Origin: Legionella erythra
GTDB taxonomy: Bacteria; Pseudomonadota; Gammaproteobacteria; Legionellales; Legionellaceae
DNA length: 64,000 nt
NCBI RefSeq assembly: GCF_001467615.1
Contig: NZ_LNYA01000034.1
Span: forward strand, 280,800 to 344,799
Reading direction: 5' to 3'
Of this stretch, positions 10,401-19,243 are shown piece after piece. A program made the position numbers and the translations under genes. The notes below the pieces were generated by a model. The model was given only the letters and a program-made list of their open reading frames with translations, had not been told where the DNA came from and did not search any database. Each line of letters opens with the position of its first letter. Positions within the stretch are counted from its first letter, which is position 1.

Positions 10401-10520
10401 GTCACTATTAAAAATAACAAGGGTAAAACGGCAGTTGATTTGATGCTGGAAAGCGGGGATGAACACTTAAGGCAGTGGGTGGAGGATTACGAACTGGCAG
10501 GCCCCCCATGCCAAGCTTAA
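7401..10520 (+). CDS. Ankyrin-repeat protein with papain-like Cys-His-Asp domain; candidate Dot/Icm effector
   Basis: 1039 residues, no signal peptide, no membrane segment. Ankyrin-type repeats occupy about 50-110 and 167-355 (for example GNSLLHYAAALGD, GKTALIEAVKNRHRRI, GFTPLDLALQ) and again about 638-1030 (FTPLHVAVITRSL, GMTALHHAVECNHAEA, GNTPLMALIQAGN). Between them, about 385-610 is a non-ankyrin domain with NGHCNGFSFL (C399), GVSHATSAY (H547) and YYDCNF (D562). A Cys at a helix start preceded by G and followed by G-x-S, then His and about 15 residues later Asp in a YD-x-N context, is the pattern of YopT-like (C58) and other papain-fold bacterial toxins. The Legionella core effector AnkH is known to join ankyrin repeats to a cysteine-protease-like fold. 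Effector status is inferred; a typical glutamate-rich secretion tail is not obvious. It stands alone between convergent and opposing genes. Confidence 0.8.
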   Translation: MPIDHDQTHAVQLQRFNQLKALILKRKAFEAAHPYPPYSLYQTDFNFTDVHGNSLLHYAAALGDMNKIRECLKDNINPDLKNNLAQQAIHLALNNHQLEAARALFMAEADCTEVHLTHCQDDPKQIAWFKEELQHALKGAFPLPSSNYQFPRYHGQWFKPAKKQGTSHQALIRAAEIGDIPFLQSVVTHHSLPQKTVNALLPVAAGSNQLDTVRYLIENASAMDEPYGKTALIEAVKNRHRRIIDYLLSKKVDLNRQDSSKNTALSYALANNDQPVTNQLLQHGATYLHTNLSGNTLMHVAVNVGCSFLKDLLFLPGFAALQHTRNIYGFTPLDLALQTRKDSFIQLLAPEWPSDPMKKRAAYGVKPVPVNQNPVLDKMVYRLKLNYRDTRYFNPNGHCNGFSFLHSLYADKEPYYSDTLALMSHWDGSEEALAKPFDSSMPQAAFYKNLGELFEQWTNDVIWFQHSRLEEVDRLRQDDRAEQFDIIKAPPEKDNQYVPLYVEPHHATDEQGRPIHYERNEAQFLEIMSYIARMPAKTHVEFIGVSHATSAYRKAKSLVYYDCNFIFQTENNLNAQALTRRLLDWTEEFEGKMPCRLIIFCFQKDFDSPHLPDFFVLNEKEVPKSKEEACQFQRHSANYFTPLHVAVITRSLPAVKRLLADGFCDIHARDCSGRSAIKMAMDSHFNEALLLFLTLPELRLDELSGFINQAYRHGKKDILDIVLAHPEARHLHGLLLHAIPKNDLAFVKHLLTQVKMNPNQITAYTLPLMEALQRGNFAIIQALLDEGADLFMTCGYTTPLKVAFQRQSTRVDQVIAYLKDDIHRRDAMGMTALHHAVECNHAEALCKLIHAGADVRQITAAGKTAFDLLSHSLSLDKELKACYRLLISHYQFDLSNASHHQILKQLLVKLAHTYDERLYQLLLRQCNPDMIDNLDIEGQAFLHHLIETGCVEPIPLLLEQHIRLDPLSPEGNTPLMALIQAGNITKNRALIERFIQLNADVTIKNNKGKTAVDLMLESGDEHLRQWVEDYELAGPPCQA

Positions 10521-10529
10521 GATAACAGC

Positions 10530-10841
10530 CTATTGGCGGCTGGCATCAATGCTTTTTACCCGCCCATTTTCAAATGTGAGTTCATAGACAAATTCGTTAG
10601 GCGAATTTTGATAAGTCCATACTTCAATTTGCCTGATGCTTTCACCCACCGGGTTGCCCCAGGCATCAAGCAATAACTGCCGATCTTCGCGAATCTCTTT
10701 AGCCAGGGGTTCACCGCACTTTTTCAGTACTGCAAATTTGGTATCACCCTCATAGACTAAGGCTTGCTGGCAACGCATCGCCTGGGCAGCCATTGGGCTT
10801 AACGCCATTAACAAACTGGCCAGCATCATGAACCGTTTCAT
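10530..10841 (-). CDS. Small exported DUF2845 protein
   Basis: 103 residues. Residues 1-21 form a signal peptide ending AQA, followed by MRCQQALVYEGD and, after about 13 residues, KKCGEP: the paired cysteines and the GD-x-K pattern are those of the DUF2845 family of small periplasmic proteins of unknown function. The C-terminal half is beta-rich (VWTYQNSPNEFVYELTF). A ribosome site GAGG precedes the ATG. It is the last gene of a minus-strand group with the threonine aldolase, 19 bp downstream of it. Confidence 0.75.
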   Translation of the reverse strand: MKRFMMLASLLMALSPMAAQAMRCQQALVYEGDTKFAVLKKCGEPLAKEIREDRQLLLDAWGNPVGESIRQIEVWTYQNSPNEFVYELTFENGRVKSIDASRQ

Positions 10842-10860
10842 ATGGCCTCGCCTTGAACAC

Positions 10861-11889
10861 TTAGCTTCTAAGTTGAGTATAGAACTTTTTTACCTCCTGA
10901 ATGGTTCGTTTGATGTCTTCACGGTGGATGTCCAAATGGGTTACTAAACGTAACTGACCGCTTTTATTGGCTTTTTTTGGCCAAATGATGCCCTGCTTGT
11001 CGAGATAAGCCTGCAGTTGCGGGTAGTGATCATCAGCTTTCACAAAAAGAATATTGGTTGCGACACTCTCCACCCGGATGGCGTCTATATCCGCTAATTG
11101 CTGAGCCAAAAGCAGGGCGTGATCATGATCCTCCTCTAGCCGGGTAACGTGATGTTCCAGCGCATAAAGGCCGGCAGCAGCCAGCAATCCCGCCTGGCGC
11201 ATGCCGCCCCCAAGCACTTTCCGCCAACGCTTTGCTTTACGAATCAACTCACGGGAACCGCATAAAACCGAACCAACCGGTGCGCCTAAACCTTTCGACA
11301 GGCAAATGGAAACGGAATCAAACCGCTGGCTGATTTCGTGCAATTCAACCCCTGTATGCACAACGGCGTTAAACACCCGTGCACCATCTAAATGGGCGCT
11401 TAAACCCTGTTCACGGCAAAAAGAATGAATGGTTTTCAGGTAGTGAAGCGGTAACACTTTACCCGACAGCGTATTTTCAAGGCATAAAAGCCGACTGCGG
11501 GGATGGTGATCTTCCACGGGTTTGACGACCATGGCCACCTTGGCCAACGACAATGTTCCATCGCTCTCAAAATCCAGCGGTTGCGGCTGCACGCTGCCCA
11601 ATACCGCAGCACCGCCCCCCTCCCACAGGTAGGTATGGGCAGTCTGGCCGACTATGTATTCATCGCCGCGTTCACAATGCGCCAGAATAGCCATTAAATT
11701 GGTCTGGGTGCCTGAAGGGGCAAAAATGGCCGATTCCATGCCCGCGCGCTCGGCCAGGATGGCTTCAAGCTTCTTGACGGTTGGATCTTCGCCAAACACA
11801 TCATCGCCCAACTCAGCAGCCATCATCGCCTTCATCATGCCCGCCGTGGGTTGCGTGACCGTATCGCTTCGAAAATCAATTCGTTTCAT
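10861..11889 (-). CDS. ltaE: Low-specificity L-threonine aldolase
   Basis: PLP enzyme splitting L-threonine or L-allo-threonine into glycine and acetaldehyde. 342 residues. The start RIDFRSDTVTQPT is the family hallmark, and GDDVFGEDPTV follows. PLP-site residues visible are H85 (stacks on the cofactor ring, in QTAHTYLWEGG), D168 and R171 in HLDGARVFNA, and the Schiff-base lysine K199 in CLSKGLGAPVGS. The start is 1 bp after the stop of the upstream kinase-like gene and has a GAGAG ribosome site, so the two are co-transcribed. Confidence 0.93.
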   Translation of the reverse strand: MKRIDFRSDTVTQPTAGMMKAMMAAELGDDVFGEDPTVKKLEAILAERAGMESAIFAPSGTQTNLMAILAHCERGDEYIVGQTAHTYLWEGGGAAVLGSVQPQPLDFESDGTLSLAKVAMVVKPVEDHHPRSRLLCLENTLSGKVLPLHYLKTIHSFCREQGLSAHLDGARVFNAVVHTGVELHEISQRFDSVSICLSKGLGAPVGSVLCGSRELIRKAKRWRKVLGGGMRQAGLLAAAGLYALEHHVTRLEEDHDHALLLAQQLADIDAIRVESVATNILFVKADDHYPQLQAYLDKQGIIWPKKANKSGQLRLVTHLDIHREDIKRTIQEVKKFYTQLRS

Positions 11890-11890
11890 G

Positions 11891-12793
11891 TTAACTCTCG
11901 CTTGTCTTGCTGTAGATTGCTTTCAGGGTGGGCACTAATTCCCGCAAATGGGCAAGTGTTGTAAGCATCGCTGCCGCGTCCTGTTGTTTCCCCTGTTTCA
12001 GGCAGTAGGCATACCAGAGCAGCCAGCTATGGAAAATCAATTGCCACAGGGTGTCATCGGTTTTAAACCGGTAGGGTACTGTTTTAAAATAGCCATGCAG
12101 CGTGGCAGAAAATAGGGCATCGTCGAACTGATTTTCTACCACACCAGCACAATTGAGTGCAAGGCCCAGCAATTCTATAGCCGGGTGGATTAATCCAGCG
12201 CTTTCCCAATCGAGAAAACACGGGCGGTTATTGTCTTGCCAGATGATGTTGTGGCTGTGCAGGTCGCGATGGCCGATCACCCATTCATGGGAACGGTAAT
12301 GACGGTGCTGATTGCATTGCTCAATAAGAGGTGTGATCCAGGGCAAACCCGACGTATCTATACCCGTGATGGCTGGGAATGGTTTTGCCCGCGGGTGCTT
12401 AAATCCCAATTGGTGAATAGTCGCCAGAGCCGTCCCTAAAACCTCAGCCCGACCGTAAGACAGCCGCTCATGGATTTCTCCGGGACAATAAGGCTTAATT
12501 AACCCGAGCTGTTGCCCCACCGGGATGAAAAAATGAGGGGGGTTCGGGCAAAACGCAGGCAGGCTTAAGGCCAGACGATTTGCCGCTACTGTGGCGAATT
12601 GCTCGGTAAACTCGAGGTGGTCTCGCTGTGTGATGCCAAGCCAGGTTGTTGGAGCAAATAATTTAGCCACCCACAGACTGCCATCCTGCAGGCACAACAA
12701 GTCATTGTGATGCTGAAGCCCCTGGCTTAATGGCGTTACCCTCACAATGGCCTCATGAAGAAAGGGCATGGCCCAGTGATTAGTTGCTGTCAT
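11891..12793 (-). CDS. Aminoglycoside phosphotransferase-fold kinase
   Basis: 300 residues of the APH/choline-kinase fold. Visible parts: an N-lobe with WVAKLF (ATP-binding K44), the catalytic loop HRDLHSHN at 175-182 (D177, N182), and the metal-binding DWE at 195-197. The substrate is unknown; relatives phosphorylate small alcohols such as choline, thiamine, homoserine or aminoglycosides. There is nothing to suggest drug resistance. First gene of the minus-strand group with ltaE and the DUF2845 gene; its own ribosome site is weak. Confidence 0.75.
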   Translation of the reverse strand: MTATNHWAMPFLHEAIVRVTPLSQGLQHHNDLLCLQDGSLWVAKLFAPTTWLGITQRDHLEFTEQFATVAANRLALSLPAFCPNPPHFFIPVGQQLGLIKPYCPGEIHERLSYGRAEVLGTALATIHQLGFKHPRAKPFPAITGIDTSGLPWITPLIEQCNQHRHYRSHEWVIGHRDLHSHNIIWQDNNRPCFLDWESAGLIHPAIELLGLALNCAGVVENQFDDALFSATLHGYFKTVPYRFKTDDTLWQLIFHSWLLWYAYCLKQGKQQDAAAMLTTLAHLRELVPTLKAIYSKTSES

Positions 12794-12862
12794 GGTGACT
12801 TAAGTATTGAATGGCGGTTCGATACCCTGGAGGCTGCGTTGTTCAGGTAAAAAACAAAGGAT

Positions 12863-13297
12863 TTACTGCTCATTCATTAATTGTTCAATGTAACGCCGAC
12901 AAGTTAACGGTTTGTCCAGGTAATTGATTAAATAACGTGTTCCACCTGTGCCGGTAATGACTAAGGACCCATAGCGGAGCAGACTGCCTAAAATCGACTG
13001 GCGGATGTCAATGGTTTCGATCTTGGTCAGGGGAATATCGACAGTCTGGCGCACCAGGACACCCGTACGCAGGATAACCTGCTTTTTTTTAATCGTCAGC
13101 GAGGAGAAATGATAAGTCACCCAGGTAATACCTATCCAGGCCAAGGCAAAGAGAACCACGAAGAGGGATAATACTTTGAGTTGTTCGAACTCGATACCAA
13201 TTAACATACCCGCCAATGCCAGCATCACTGGCCAGAAAAAGAGGACTAAATGGAGTCCTGCTTCGTAGACAACAGGGGTATCGGCTTTTTCCTTCAT
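12863..13297 (-). CDS. PH-domain (YdbS-like, bPH2) membrane protein
   Basis: 144 residues from the ATG at 13297, which has a GAGG site 6 bases upstream; the frame stays open to 13372 but the extra residues look non-coding. Two hydrophobic segments (about 15-35 and 42-65) form a hairpin, followed by a C-terminal domain with VILRTGVLVRQTVDIPLTKI and ILGSLLRYGSLVITGTGG, typical of bacterial PH-like (former DUF304) proteins. In that family the domain faces the cytoplasm. Function is unknown. It is divergent from the DUF721 gene at 13396. Confidence 0.75.
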   Translation of the reverse strand: MKEKADTPVVYEAGLHLVLFFWPVMLALAGMLIGIEFEQLKVLSLFVVLFALAWIGITWVTYHFSSLTIKKKQVILRTGVLVRQTVDIPLTKIETIDIRQSILGSLLRYGSLVITGTGGTRYLINYLDKPLTCRRYIEQLMNEQ

Positions 13298-13395
13298 TGG
13301 TATCCTCATTATTCTTATTGCCATATCATAGAGGAGATACAATAAATTTGCTATGCTCCCAAGTTGGTTCATCCTATCCTTGTGACCTGTCTGTT

Positions 13396-13818
13396 ATGCG
13401 CCCCATTAATCAATGCCTGAATAAGCAACTGGCCGCCCTTTGCGAACAGAGCATCAAATTGAGTGAGTTAAATGACAAATTGAAATTGTTTTTAAATCCT
13501 TCGTTGCATGCCCATTGCACCGTCGGCAGTTTCAATCGCGGTTGCCTGGTATTGGCAATAACCGATCCAGCCTTTGCCACCACGCTGCGTTATGAGTTGC
13601 CGGCCTTGCGTGATAAGCTGCGTAAAGAGGCTGGACTTTATCGACTCATGTCCATTCAAATTAAAATCATTGAGCCTGAAAAAGCATCGCGTTTAAGAGT
13701 CAACCGTAAAAGCCGCCCAATGTCCGACAAAGCGCGTGAAGCCATTCAGCAGGCTGGAGAAACCTGTCTTTATCCGCCCCTTCAGGAAGCGCTTTACAAA
13801 TTGGCACAGGAGAAATAA
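13396..13818 (+). CDS. DUF721 / DciA-like protein
   Basis: 140 residues from the ATG at 13396 (the frame is open further upstream but that part overlaps the divergent gene). LNKQLAALCEQ, HCTVGSFNRGCLVLAITDPAFATTLRYELPALRDKL is the KH-like core pattern of DUF721 proteins, which include DciA, the ancestral loader of replicative helicase DnaB; I cite this in two parts because the family is recognised by that helical-strand core. In related genomes a DUF721 gene follows lpxC, often before secA; here it is convergent with lpxC. Whether this short form loads helicase is not known. Confidence 0.6.
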   Translation: MRPINQCLNKQLAALCEQSIKLSELNDKLKLFLNPSLHAHCTVGSFNRGCLVLAITDPAFATTLRYELPALRDKLRKEAGLYRLMSIQIKIIEPEKASRLRVNRKSRPMSDKAREAIQQAGETCLYPPLQEALYKLAQEK

Positions 13819-13877
13819 ACATCATCTGCCCATTCATGACAGGCCATTTACGGCTGCTGCCAGCGCAACCCGTTTAA

Positions 13878-14795
13878 TCAGGCTTCGACAGGGAAGAAAT
13901 CGGGTACAACAGAGGATGGTTGGTAGTTTTCAGCATCAAAATAGGTGTATTCCCAGGCATCTTGACGGACCATTAATTCCCTCAGGAGACGATTGTTTAA
14001 TTCATGCCCGGATTTGTAGCCTTCAAACGCGCCAATCAGGCCGCAACCTAACAGATATAAATCGCCAATCGCATCAAGAACCTTGTGGGCGACAAATTCG
14101 CCCTCGAAGCGCAAGCCGTCATCATTGAGTACGCGGTAATCGTCAACCACGATGGCATTGTCCATGCTGCCACCTTTGGCCAAATCATTTTCACGCAGTT
14201 TTTCATAATCGGACAAAAAGCCAAATGTTCTGGCGCGGCATACTTCTTTCACATACGAGGTATCGGAAAAATCGAAACTGGCCTTTTGCGGGCGACCATT
14301 AAATGCCGGATGATCAAAATCAATGGTAAAAGCGATTTTATAGCCGTTATACGGCAGAAACTGCACGTACTTGTCCTTGTCTTCAACGCGTATGGGTTTC
14401 AGGATGCGTATAAAACGCTTGGCCGCACTCTGCTCACGAATTCCTGCGGATTGAATTAAAAAGACAAACGGAGCGGCGCTGCCGTCCATAATGGGAATTT
14501 CCGGAGCATTGACATCGACATAGGCATTATCAATCCCTAATCCGGCCAAAGCCGAAAGCAAATGCTCGACGGTTGCAACTTTCACGCCGTTACGATGCAG
14601 CGACGTGCAAAGCATGGTATCACCCACATTGTCATAGGAAGCGGGAATTTCAACGGGGGGATTTAAATCGGTGCGTCTGAAAACAATACCGGTATTTATG
14701 GGTGCCGGGCGCAGAGTAAGAAGAACTTTTTCGCCTGAATGCAAGCCTACACCTGTTGCTTGAATTACTTTCTTAGGAGTTCTTTGTTTTATCAT
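13878..14795 (-). CDS. lpxC: UDP-3-O-acyl-N-acetylglucosamine deacetylase
   Basis: Committed step of lipid A synthesis, a cytoplasmic zinc deacetylase. 305 residues from the ATG at 14795, the same length as E. coli LpxC; the frame is open 18 codons further but the AAGGTGA ribosome site and the [21 protein letters not shown] start fix this one. Zinc ligands are H78 (in VEHLLSAL), H236 and D240 (in HKVLDAIGD); the catalytic H263 sits in SGHELNN. It is the last gene of the dcw cluster, separated from ftsZ by a hairpin, so it may also have its own promoter. Terminal [12 protein letters not shown] lacks an obvious degradation tag. Confidence 0.97.
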   Translation of the reverse strand: MIKQRTPKKVIQATGVGLHSGEKVLLTLRPAPINTGIVFRRTDLNPPVEIPASYDNVGDTMLCTSLHRNGVKVATVEHLLSALAGLGIDNAYVDVNAPEIPIMDGSAAPFVFLIQSAGIREQSAAKRFIRILKPIRVEDKDKYVQFLPYNGYKIAFTIDFDHPAFNGRPQKASFDFSDTSYVKEVCRARTFGFLSDYEKLRENDLAKGGSMDNAIVVDDYRVLNDDGLRFEGEFVAHKVLDAIGDLYLLGCGLIGAFEGYKSGHELNNRLLRELMVRQDAWEYTYFDAENYQPSSVVPDFFPVEA

Positions 14796-14901
14796 GCAAT
14801 GATCACCTTTTCTCAATACCCTTTTTGTTGACGCGCAATAAACGACCAAATCATAACAGCAATTGATTGATTAGTCTAATTTTTTCATGCTTTTCAACAA
14901 A

Positions 14902-14921
14902 GAACGGCCCCAAGGCCGTTC
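14902..14921 (-). terminator. Hairpin between ftsZ and lpxC
   Basis: A perfect 8-bp GC-rich stem (GAACGGCC 14902-14909 with GGCCGTTC 14914-14921) with a 4-base loop lies just after the ftsZ stop. The following T run on the minus strand is short (TTTGTTG), so it may attenuate rather than fully end transcription into lpxC. Confidence 0.55.
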
Positions 14922-14926
14922 ATTAT

Positions 14927-16126
14927 TTAATCAACATGTTCTTCTTGTCTACGAAGAAACGCTGGTATATCAAGGTAATCAACATCCGGTACAGAGTCCG
15001 ATGTGGACTTGGCTGACGTGGTTGCCACAGGCGCAGAAGCCTGCTTGCGAATAACAGCCGGACGATCCAGTTGGTGATAATCCAGGGAACCGTCACTGCG
15101 GGTAGAATCCGCAAAACGGGATTTGACCGGCTGTTGATTTGAAGCGGATTGTTGCTGGCCGCGTGGACGTGAATCCCCAAGACCTGTGACAATCACCGTG
15201 ACCCTCATTTCATCCGTCATGTCCGGATCAATCACTGTTCCTACCACGACTGTCGCATCATCAGAAATAAATTCTTTGACGACATCACCGACTTCTTCAA
15301 ACTCACCGATGGACATATCAAGACCAGCGGTAATATTGACCAGAATCCCTTTAGCGCCTGAGAAATTGACATCCTCAAGCAAGGGCGAAGCAATCGCGGC
15401 TTCCGCAGCCTGACGGGCACGCTGCTCACCCGTGGCGCTCCCGGTTCCCATCATGGCCATGCCCATTTCAGACATCACGGTGCGCACATCAGCGAAATCG
15501 ACGTTAATCAGACCCGGGCGGGTAATCAAATCAGAAATACCTTTTACCGCCCCCAATAAAACGTTGTTAGCGGCTTTAAACGCATTCAGCAGGCTGATGT
15601 TTTTACCCAGCACGCTGAGCAGCTTGTTGTTCGGAATCGTAATGAGGGAGTCCACATGTTCAGCCAGGCGGCGGATGCCTTCCTCAGCGGCTAAGGCCCG
15701 CTGCTTGCCTTCAAAGGAAAATGGCTTGGTGACCACGGCAACCGTTAAGATATTTAATTCTTTAGCCACTTCAGCAAACACAGGTGCGGCACCTGTTCCC
15801 GTACCACCGCCCATGCCGGCTGTAATAAAGACCATGTCCGCCCCTTCAAGTACTTCGCGGATGCGATCGCGATCTTCTTCAGCGGCTTCACGGCCAATGC
15901 GGGGATTGGCGCCAGCGCCTAAGCCCTTGGTCAGATTATCACCCAGTTGAATATGAATTTTGGCATTGGAATTTTTTAATGCCTGGGCATCGGTATTCGC
16001 GCAGATAAATTCCACCCCATCAATATTTTCAGCGACCATATGCTCAAGCGCATTACCGCCGCCACCGCCAACACCTACAACCTTAATGACGGCACTGTTA
16101 TCTTGGCTTTCCATTAGTTCAAACAT
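14927..16126 (-). CDS. ftsZ: Cell division GTPase FtsZ
   Basis: Bacterial tubulin that forms the Z ring. 399 residues. The GTP-binding signature [10 protein letters not shown] is at about 107-116, preceded by [10 protein letters not shown] at 18-26, and the catalytic-loop region of the family is present ([11 protein letters not shown]). A variable, glutamine- and serine-rich linker (about 320-380) leads to the C-terminal tail peptide [12 protein letters not shown], the docking site for FtsA and ZipA, both encoded nearby. It follows ftsA by 46 bp in the usual order ftsQ-ftsA-ftsZ-lpxC. Confidence 0.98.
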   Translation of the reverse strand: MFELMESQDNSAVIKVVGVGGGGGNALEHMVAENIDGVEFICANTDAQALKNSNAKIHIQLGDNLTKGLGAGANPRIGREAAEEDRDRIREVLEGADMVFITAGMGGGTGTGAAPVFAEVAKELNILTVAVVTKPFSFEGKQRALAAEEGIRRLAEHVDSLITIPNNKLLSVLGKNISLLNAFKAANNVLLGAVKGISDLITRPGLINVDFADVRTVMSEMGMAMMGTGSATGEQRARQAAEAAIASPLLEDVNFSGAKGILVNITAGLDMSIGEFEEVGDVVKEFISDDATVVVGTVIDPDMTDEMRVTVIVTGLGDSRPRGQQQSASNQQPVKSRFADSTRSDGSLDYHQLDRPAVIRKQASAPVATTSAKSTSDSVPDVDYLDIPAFLRRQEEHVD

Positions 16127-16172
16127 TACTGCCTCTCCCCTCTTTTAATTCTTATCATTCTGCGGGTAATTA

Positions 16173-17414
16173 TTAAAAATTACCTTGAAACCATTCTCTC
16201 ATTCGAGACCAGAGCCCTTTACCGCTGACATTTAATGCCGGAACTGCATACCCGCCTTCATACTGCTGTTGGTATCCGTGCAATAATAAACCAACTCCTG
16301 TCGCTAAAGAAGGGTTTACCGTTGCTTCTGCCAATCCGGAGACATGATGTGCCCACCCATGGCGGACTGGCATTTCAAAACACATTTCAGCCAACTCAAT
16401 TGCACCCATCACGCTTGAACCACCGCCGGTCATAACCATACCAGCTGCCAAACGCTGCTCAAAACCGCTGCGGCGCAGTTCATTTCTGACTAAAGTGAAT
16501 AATTCCTCGTAGCGGGCAGACACCACATCCGACAAAGCCTTGGCTGAAATTTTCCGGCCAGGGCGGTTATCGTTCATGCTGGTGACTTCAATCATTTCAT
16601 TGGCGCTGGCCAGTTCAGGCATGGCGCAGGCATGTTTGACCTTGATGGCTTCCGCCGCTTTCGTGGGTGTACGCAAAGCCATGGCAATATCATTGGTTAC
16701 CTGATCCCCTGCAATGGGAATCACGGCCGTGTATTGAATTGCCCCTTCGGCAAAAACAACAATGTCTGTCGTGCCACCGCCAATATCGATTAAACACACA
16801 CCTAACTCTTTCTCGTCATCGGTTAATACCGCATGACTGGAAGCCAATTGTTCAAGAATAATGTCGCTGACCTCAAGCCCGCAGCGACGAACGCATTTGG
16901 CAATGTTTTGCGCGGCACTGACAGCCCCAGTGACAATATGAACCCGCGCCTCAAGCCGTACCCCGGCCATGCCGGCAGGCTCTCGGATGCTGCCTTGATT
17001 ATCAATAATAAATTCCTGGGGCAGGATATGGAGAATTTTCTGATCCGCCGGAATGGCAACGGCCTTTGCCGCATCAATGACGCGCTCGACATCCGCCTGC
17101 GACACTTCCTGATCGCGTATGGCGACAATGCCGTGAGAATTTAAACTGCGGATATGACTGCCGGCAATTCCGGCATATACAGTACGCACGTCGCAACCTG
17201 CCATTAATTCCGCTTCCTGAACGGCGCGCTGAATGGAATTAACCGTGGCTTCAATATCAACCACCACGCCGCGTTTCAGGCCACGGGAAGGGTGGCGCCC
17301 TATACCAATGACTTCAATGGTTCCGTCAGCCGTAATTTCGCCCACCAGGGCAACAACTTTTGAGGTGCCAATATCCAAACCGGTGATGATGTTTTTTTCT
17401 GATTTTTTTGCCAT
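16173..17414 (-). CDS. ftsA: Cell division protein FtsA
   Basis: Actin-like ATPase tethering FtsZ to the membrane. 413 residues from the ATG at 17414. The phosphate-1 motif is TGLDIGTSKVVALVG near the start, and phosphate-2 is CLIDIGGGTTDIVVF; the C-terminus SRMREWFQGNF is the amphipathic membrane-targeting helix. The frame also has an ATG at 17438 which would overlap ftsQ; the E. coli protein has about ten residues before its GLEIGT, favouring 17414, but this is not certain. Lies between ftsQ and ftsZ. Confidence 0.95.
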   Translation of the reverse strand: MAKKSEKNIITGLDIGTSKVVALVGEITADGTIEVIGIGRHPSRGLKRGVVVDIEATVNSIQRAVQEAELMAGCDVRTVYAGIAGSHIRSLNSHGIVAIRDQEVSQADVERVIDAAKAVAIPADQKILHILPQEFIIDNQGSIREPAGMAGVRLEARVHIVTGAVSAAQNIAKCVRRCGLEVSDIILEQLASSHAVLTDDEKELGVCLIDIGGGTTDIVVFAEGAIQYTAVIPIAGDQVTNDIAMALRTPTKAAEAIKVKHACAMPELASANEMIEVTSMNDNRPGRKISAKALSDVVSARYEELFTLVRNELRRSGFEQRLAAGMVMTGGGSSVMGAIELAEMCFEMPVRHGWAHHVSGLAEATVNPSLATGVGLLLHGYQQQYEGGYAVPALNVSGKGLWSRMREWFQGNF

Positions 17415-17425
17415 TATCTTCCCGC

Positions 17426-18133
17426 TTATTTTTTCCATTGCACCGCCATGCCGCGCGGATACCGTAAATCAACACTTGCCAACTGCTCCGGTTTATCTGC
17501 AAAAACAGCAGGATATGCTTTACAGAATCGTATAATTCGCATTTCTAGATCTCGTTTTCCCAGGCGTAACTGTACACCATTTGCCAGAGTGAGGTCCCAC
17601 GCATGGTTGTCGCGCCATTCCAGCGAGGCGGCGTGCAAGCCATAGATTGATAATATCTTACTCATTTTTTTGTAAACTTGTAAGACTTCCCGCTGTTGAT
17701 TCGCAGGACCCCGTAAATGAGGCAGGGTAGAATCATCCACCTGTCCCCCGTTAAATGTCTCACCATCCCGGCTTAACATGGCGTCATTCCAGGTTGCCAC
17801 CGGTTCTTTTTCCACCAATGTCACTTTTAAGGTATCCGGCCAAATCCGTTCGATTTCCACTTGCGCGGCCCACTCGAGCGCGCTTAATTCTTTATGCAGT
17901 TGATTGACTGACAATGAAAAAAAGCTTGCATCCAGGTAACGGGATAATATTTCCTCCAGTTGCTGATGGGAAATATGCTGATAGGTTGCCGCGATTTTAA
18001 TGGTATTGACCGGAAAACGTCCGGGATCAGCGATAAAGACATAGACTAGCCGCGCCCCCAAAAAAAGAGCGCAGGCAACCAACAGCGTCAGTACGCCGGC
18101 ATAACCTAACTGCCCGTTACCGCCTCCGTCCAT
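17426..18133 (-). CDS. ftsQ: Cell division protein FtsQ
   Basis: Bitopic inner-membrane protein linking early and late divisome parts with FtsB and FtsL. 235 residues: one membrane segment (about 9-30), then a POTRA domain (INTIKIAATYQHISHQQLEEIL) and a beta domain (VEIERIWPDTLKVTLVEKEPVATW, RLGKRDLEMRI, VDLRYPRGMAVQW). The last two are the typical FtsQ region and C-terminal tail. A GAGG site precedes the ATG. It follows ddl by 13 bp. FtsL and FtsB are not encoded in this window. Confidence 0.94.
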   Translation of the reverse strand: MDGGGNGQLGYAGVLTLLVACALFLGARLVYVFIADPGRFPVNTIKIAATYQHISHQQLEEILSRYLDASFFSLSVNQLHKELSALEWAAQVEIERIWPDTLKVTLVEKEPVATWNDAMLSRDGETFNGGQVDDSTLPHLRGPANQQREVLQVYKKMSKILSIYGLHAASLEWRDNHAWDLTLANGVQLRLGKRDLEMRIIRFCKAYPAVFADKPEQLASVDLRYPRGMAVQWKK

Positions 18134-18146
18134 CCATCGACCTCAA

Positions 18147-19241
18147 TTATTGGTAATTGGTTACCAGTTGCTCCCTGCAACGATGATGCACCCTGGCTAA
18201 GGCAATCAATTCCTCAAGCAATTCAGGGTAACTCAAGCCGCTGGCCTGCCATAACTTGGGATACATGCTGATGGGCGTAAAACCAGGCAAGGTATTAATT
18301 TCATTAAAATAAATATCACCGGTCTTGTCATTGACAAAGAAATCGACACGCGCCATGCCCTTACATTTTAAGCGGGTAAATATCTCACCGGCAATGGCTT
18401 GTAATTCGTTCAGCAACGCATTATCCAACTGAGCAGGAACATGAAGATCCGTTTCTGCGCTTTCAAGGTATTTGGCCGCGTAGGAATAAAAACCATCCGC
18501 ATGATGGACACAGATTTCACCGGCTATACTGACTCGTGGCGCCGCGGACGGATTTGTGTTTTCCAGGACGGACAATTCAATCTCACGTCCCTGAATAAAC
18601 TCTTCGACCAAAATGGTCTCATCGTAACGTAATGCATCTTCGACCGCATTGACGAGTTCGGTCATTGTCTTCGCTTTGTGAATACCAACACTGGAACCTA
18701 ACGAGCAGGGTTTGACAAACAAAGGCCAGCCAAAATCCGAAACCACATTCTGGCAGAATCGTTGACGTTCAGCCGCATTGCTGTGCCAGGATAAAAGACG
18801 ATAACGAGCGGAACGGATACGCGTATCACAGGCAAGACGACGCGCCATGTCTTTATCCATACCAATGGCTGAAGACAGCACATCGGATCCCACATACGCG
18901 ACACCAGCCAATTCAAGCAATCCCTGTAAACAACCGTCTTCATGAAGAGGGCCATGCACAACGGGAAAGACCACGTTCGCATCCACAGCCAAACGCCCAT
19001 CAATTAAAAGACTGGGTAAAGCCTCGGAGGATGCAGTTTTTACCGGTAAGCTGGTCTTATAGGCCAGCAGTTCCTCATAATTATTCAGGTAGCAACGGCC
19101 TTCCTTATCCATACCGATAGGAATAATACGATACTTTCGAGCATCGAGTTGGGCTAAAACAGAGGCGGCCGAAACCAGAGAAACCTCATGCTCCCCCGAT
19201 TTACCACCGTAGAGCAAGGCCAGGTTAATACGTTCAGACAT
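18147..19241 (-). CDS. ddl: D-alanine--D-alanine ligase
   Basis: ATP-grasp ligase making the D-Ala-D-Ala dipeptide that MurF adds to the peptidoglycan precursor. 364 residues. The N-terminus [14 protein letters not shown], the loop [26 protein letters not shown] and the C-terminal metal site [26 protein letters not shown] are characteristic. The length and the GKSGEHE start are closer to the DdlA type than to E. coli DdlB, although the gene holds the ddlB position between murB and ftsQ. It starts 2 bp after the murB stop. Confidence 0.95.
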   Translation of the reverse strand: MSERINLALLYGGKSGEHEVSLVSAASVLAQLDARKYRIIPIGMDKEGRCYLNNYEELLAYKTSLPVKTASSEALPSLLIDGRLAVDANVVFPVVHGPLHEDGCLQGLLELAGVAYVGSDVLSSAIGMDKDMARRLACDTRIRSARYRLLSWHSNAAERQRFCQNVVSDFGWPLFVKPCSLGSSVGIHKAKTMTELVNAVEDALRYDETILVEEFIQGREIELSVLENTNPSAAPRVSIAGEICVHHADGFYSYAAKYLESAETDLHVPAQLDNALLNELQAIAGEIFTRLKCKGMARVDFFVNDKTGDIYFNEINTLPGFTPISMYPKLWQASGLSYPELLEELIALARVHHRCREQLVTNYQ

Positions 19242-19243
19242 GC

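Noticed and set aside
13216..13395. N-terminal extension of the DUF721 protein
   Set aside because: The open frame runs through the divergent PH-domain gene, and the DUF721 pattern starts only after the ATG at 13396.
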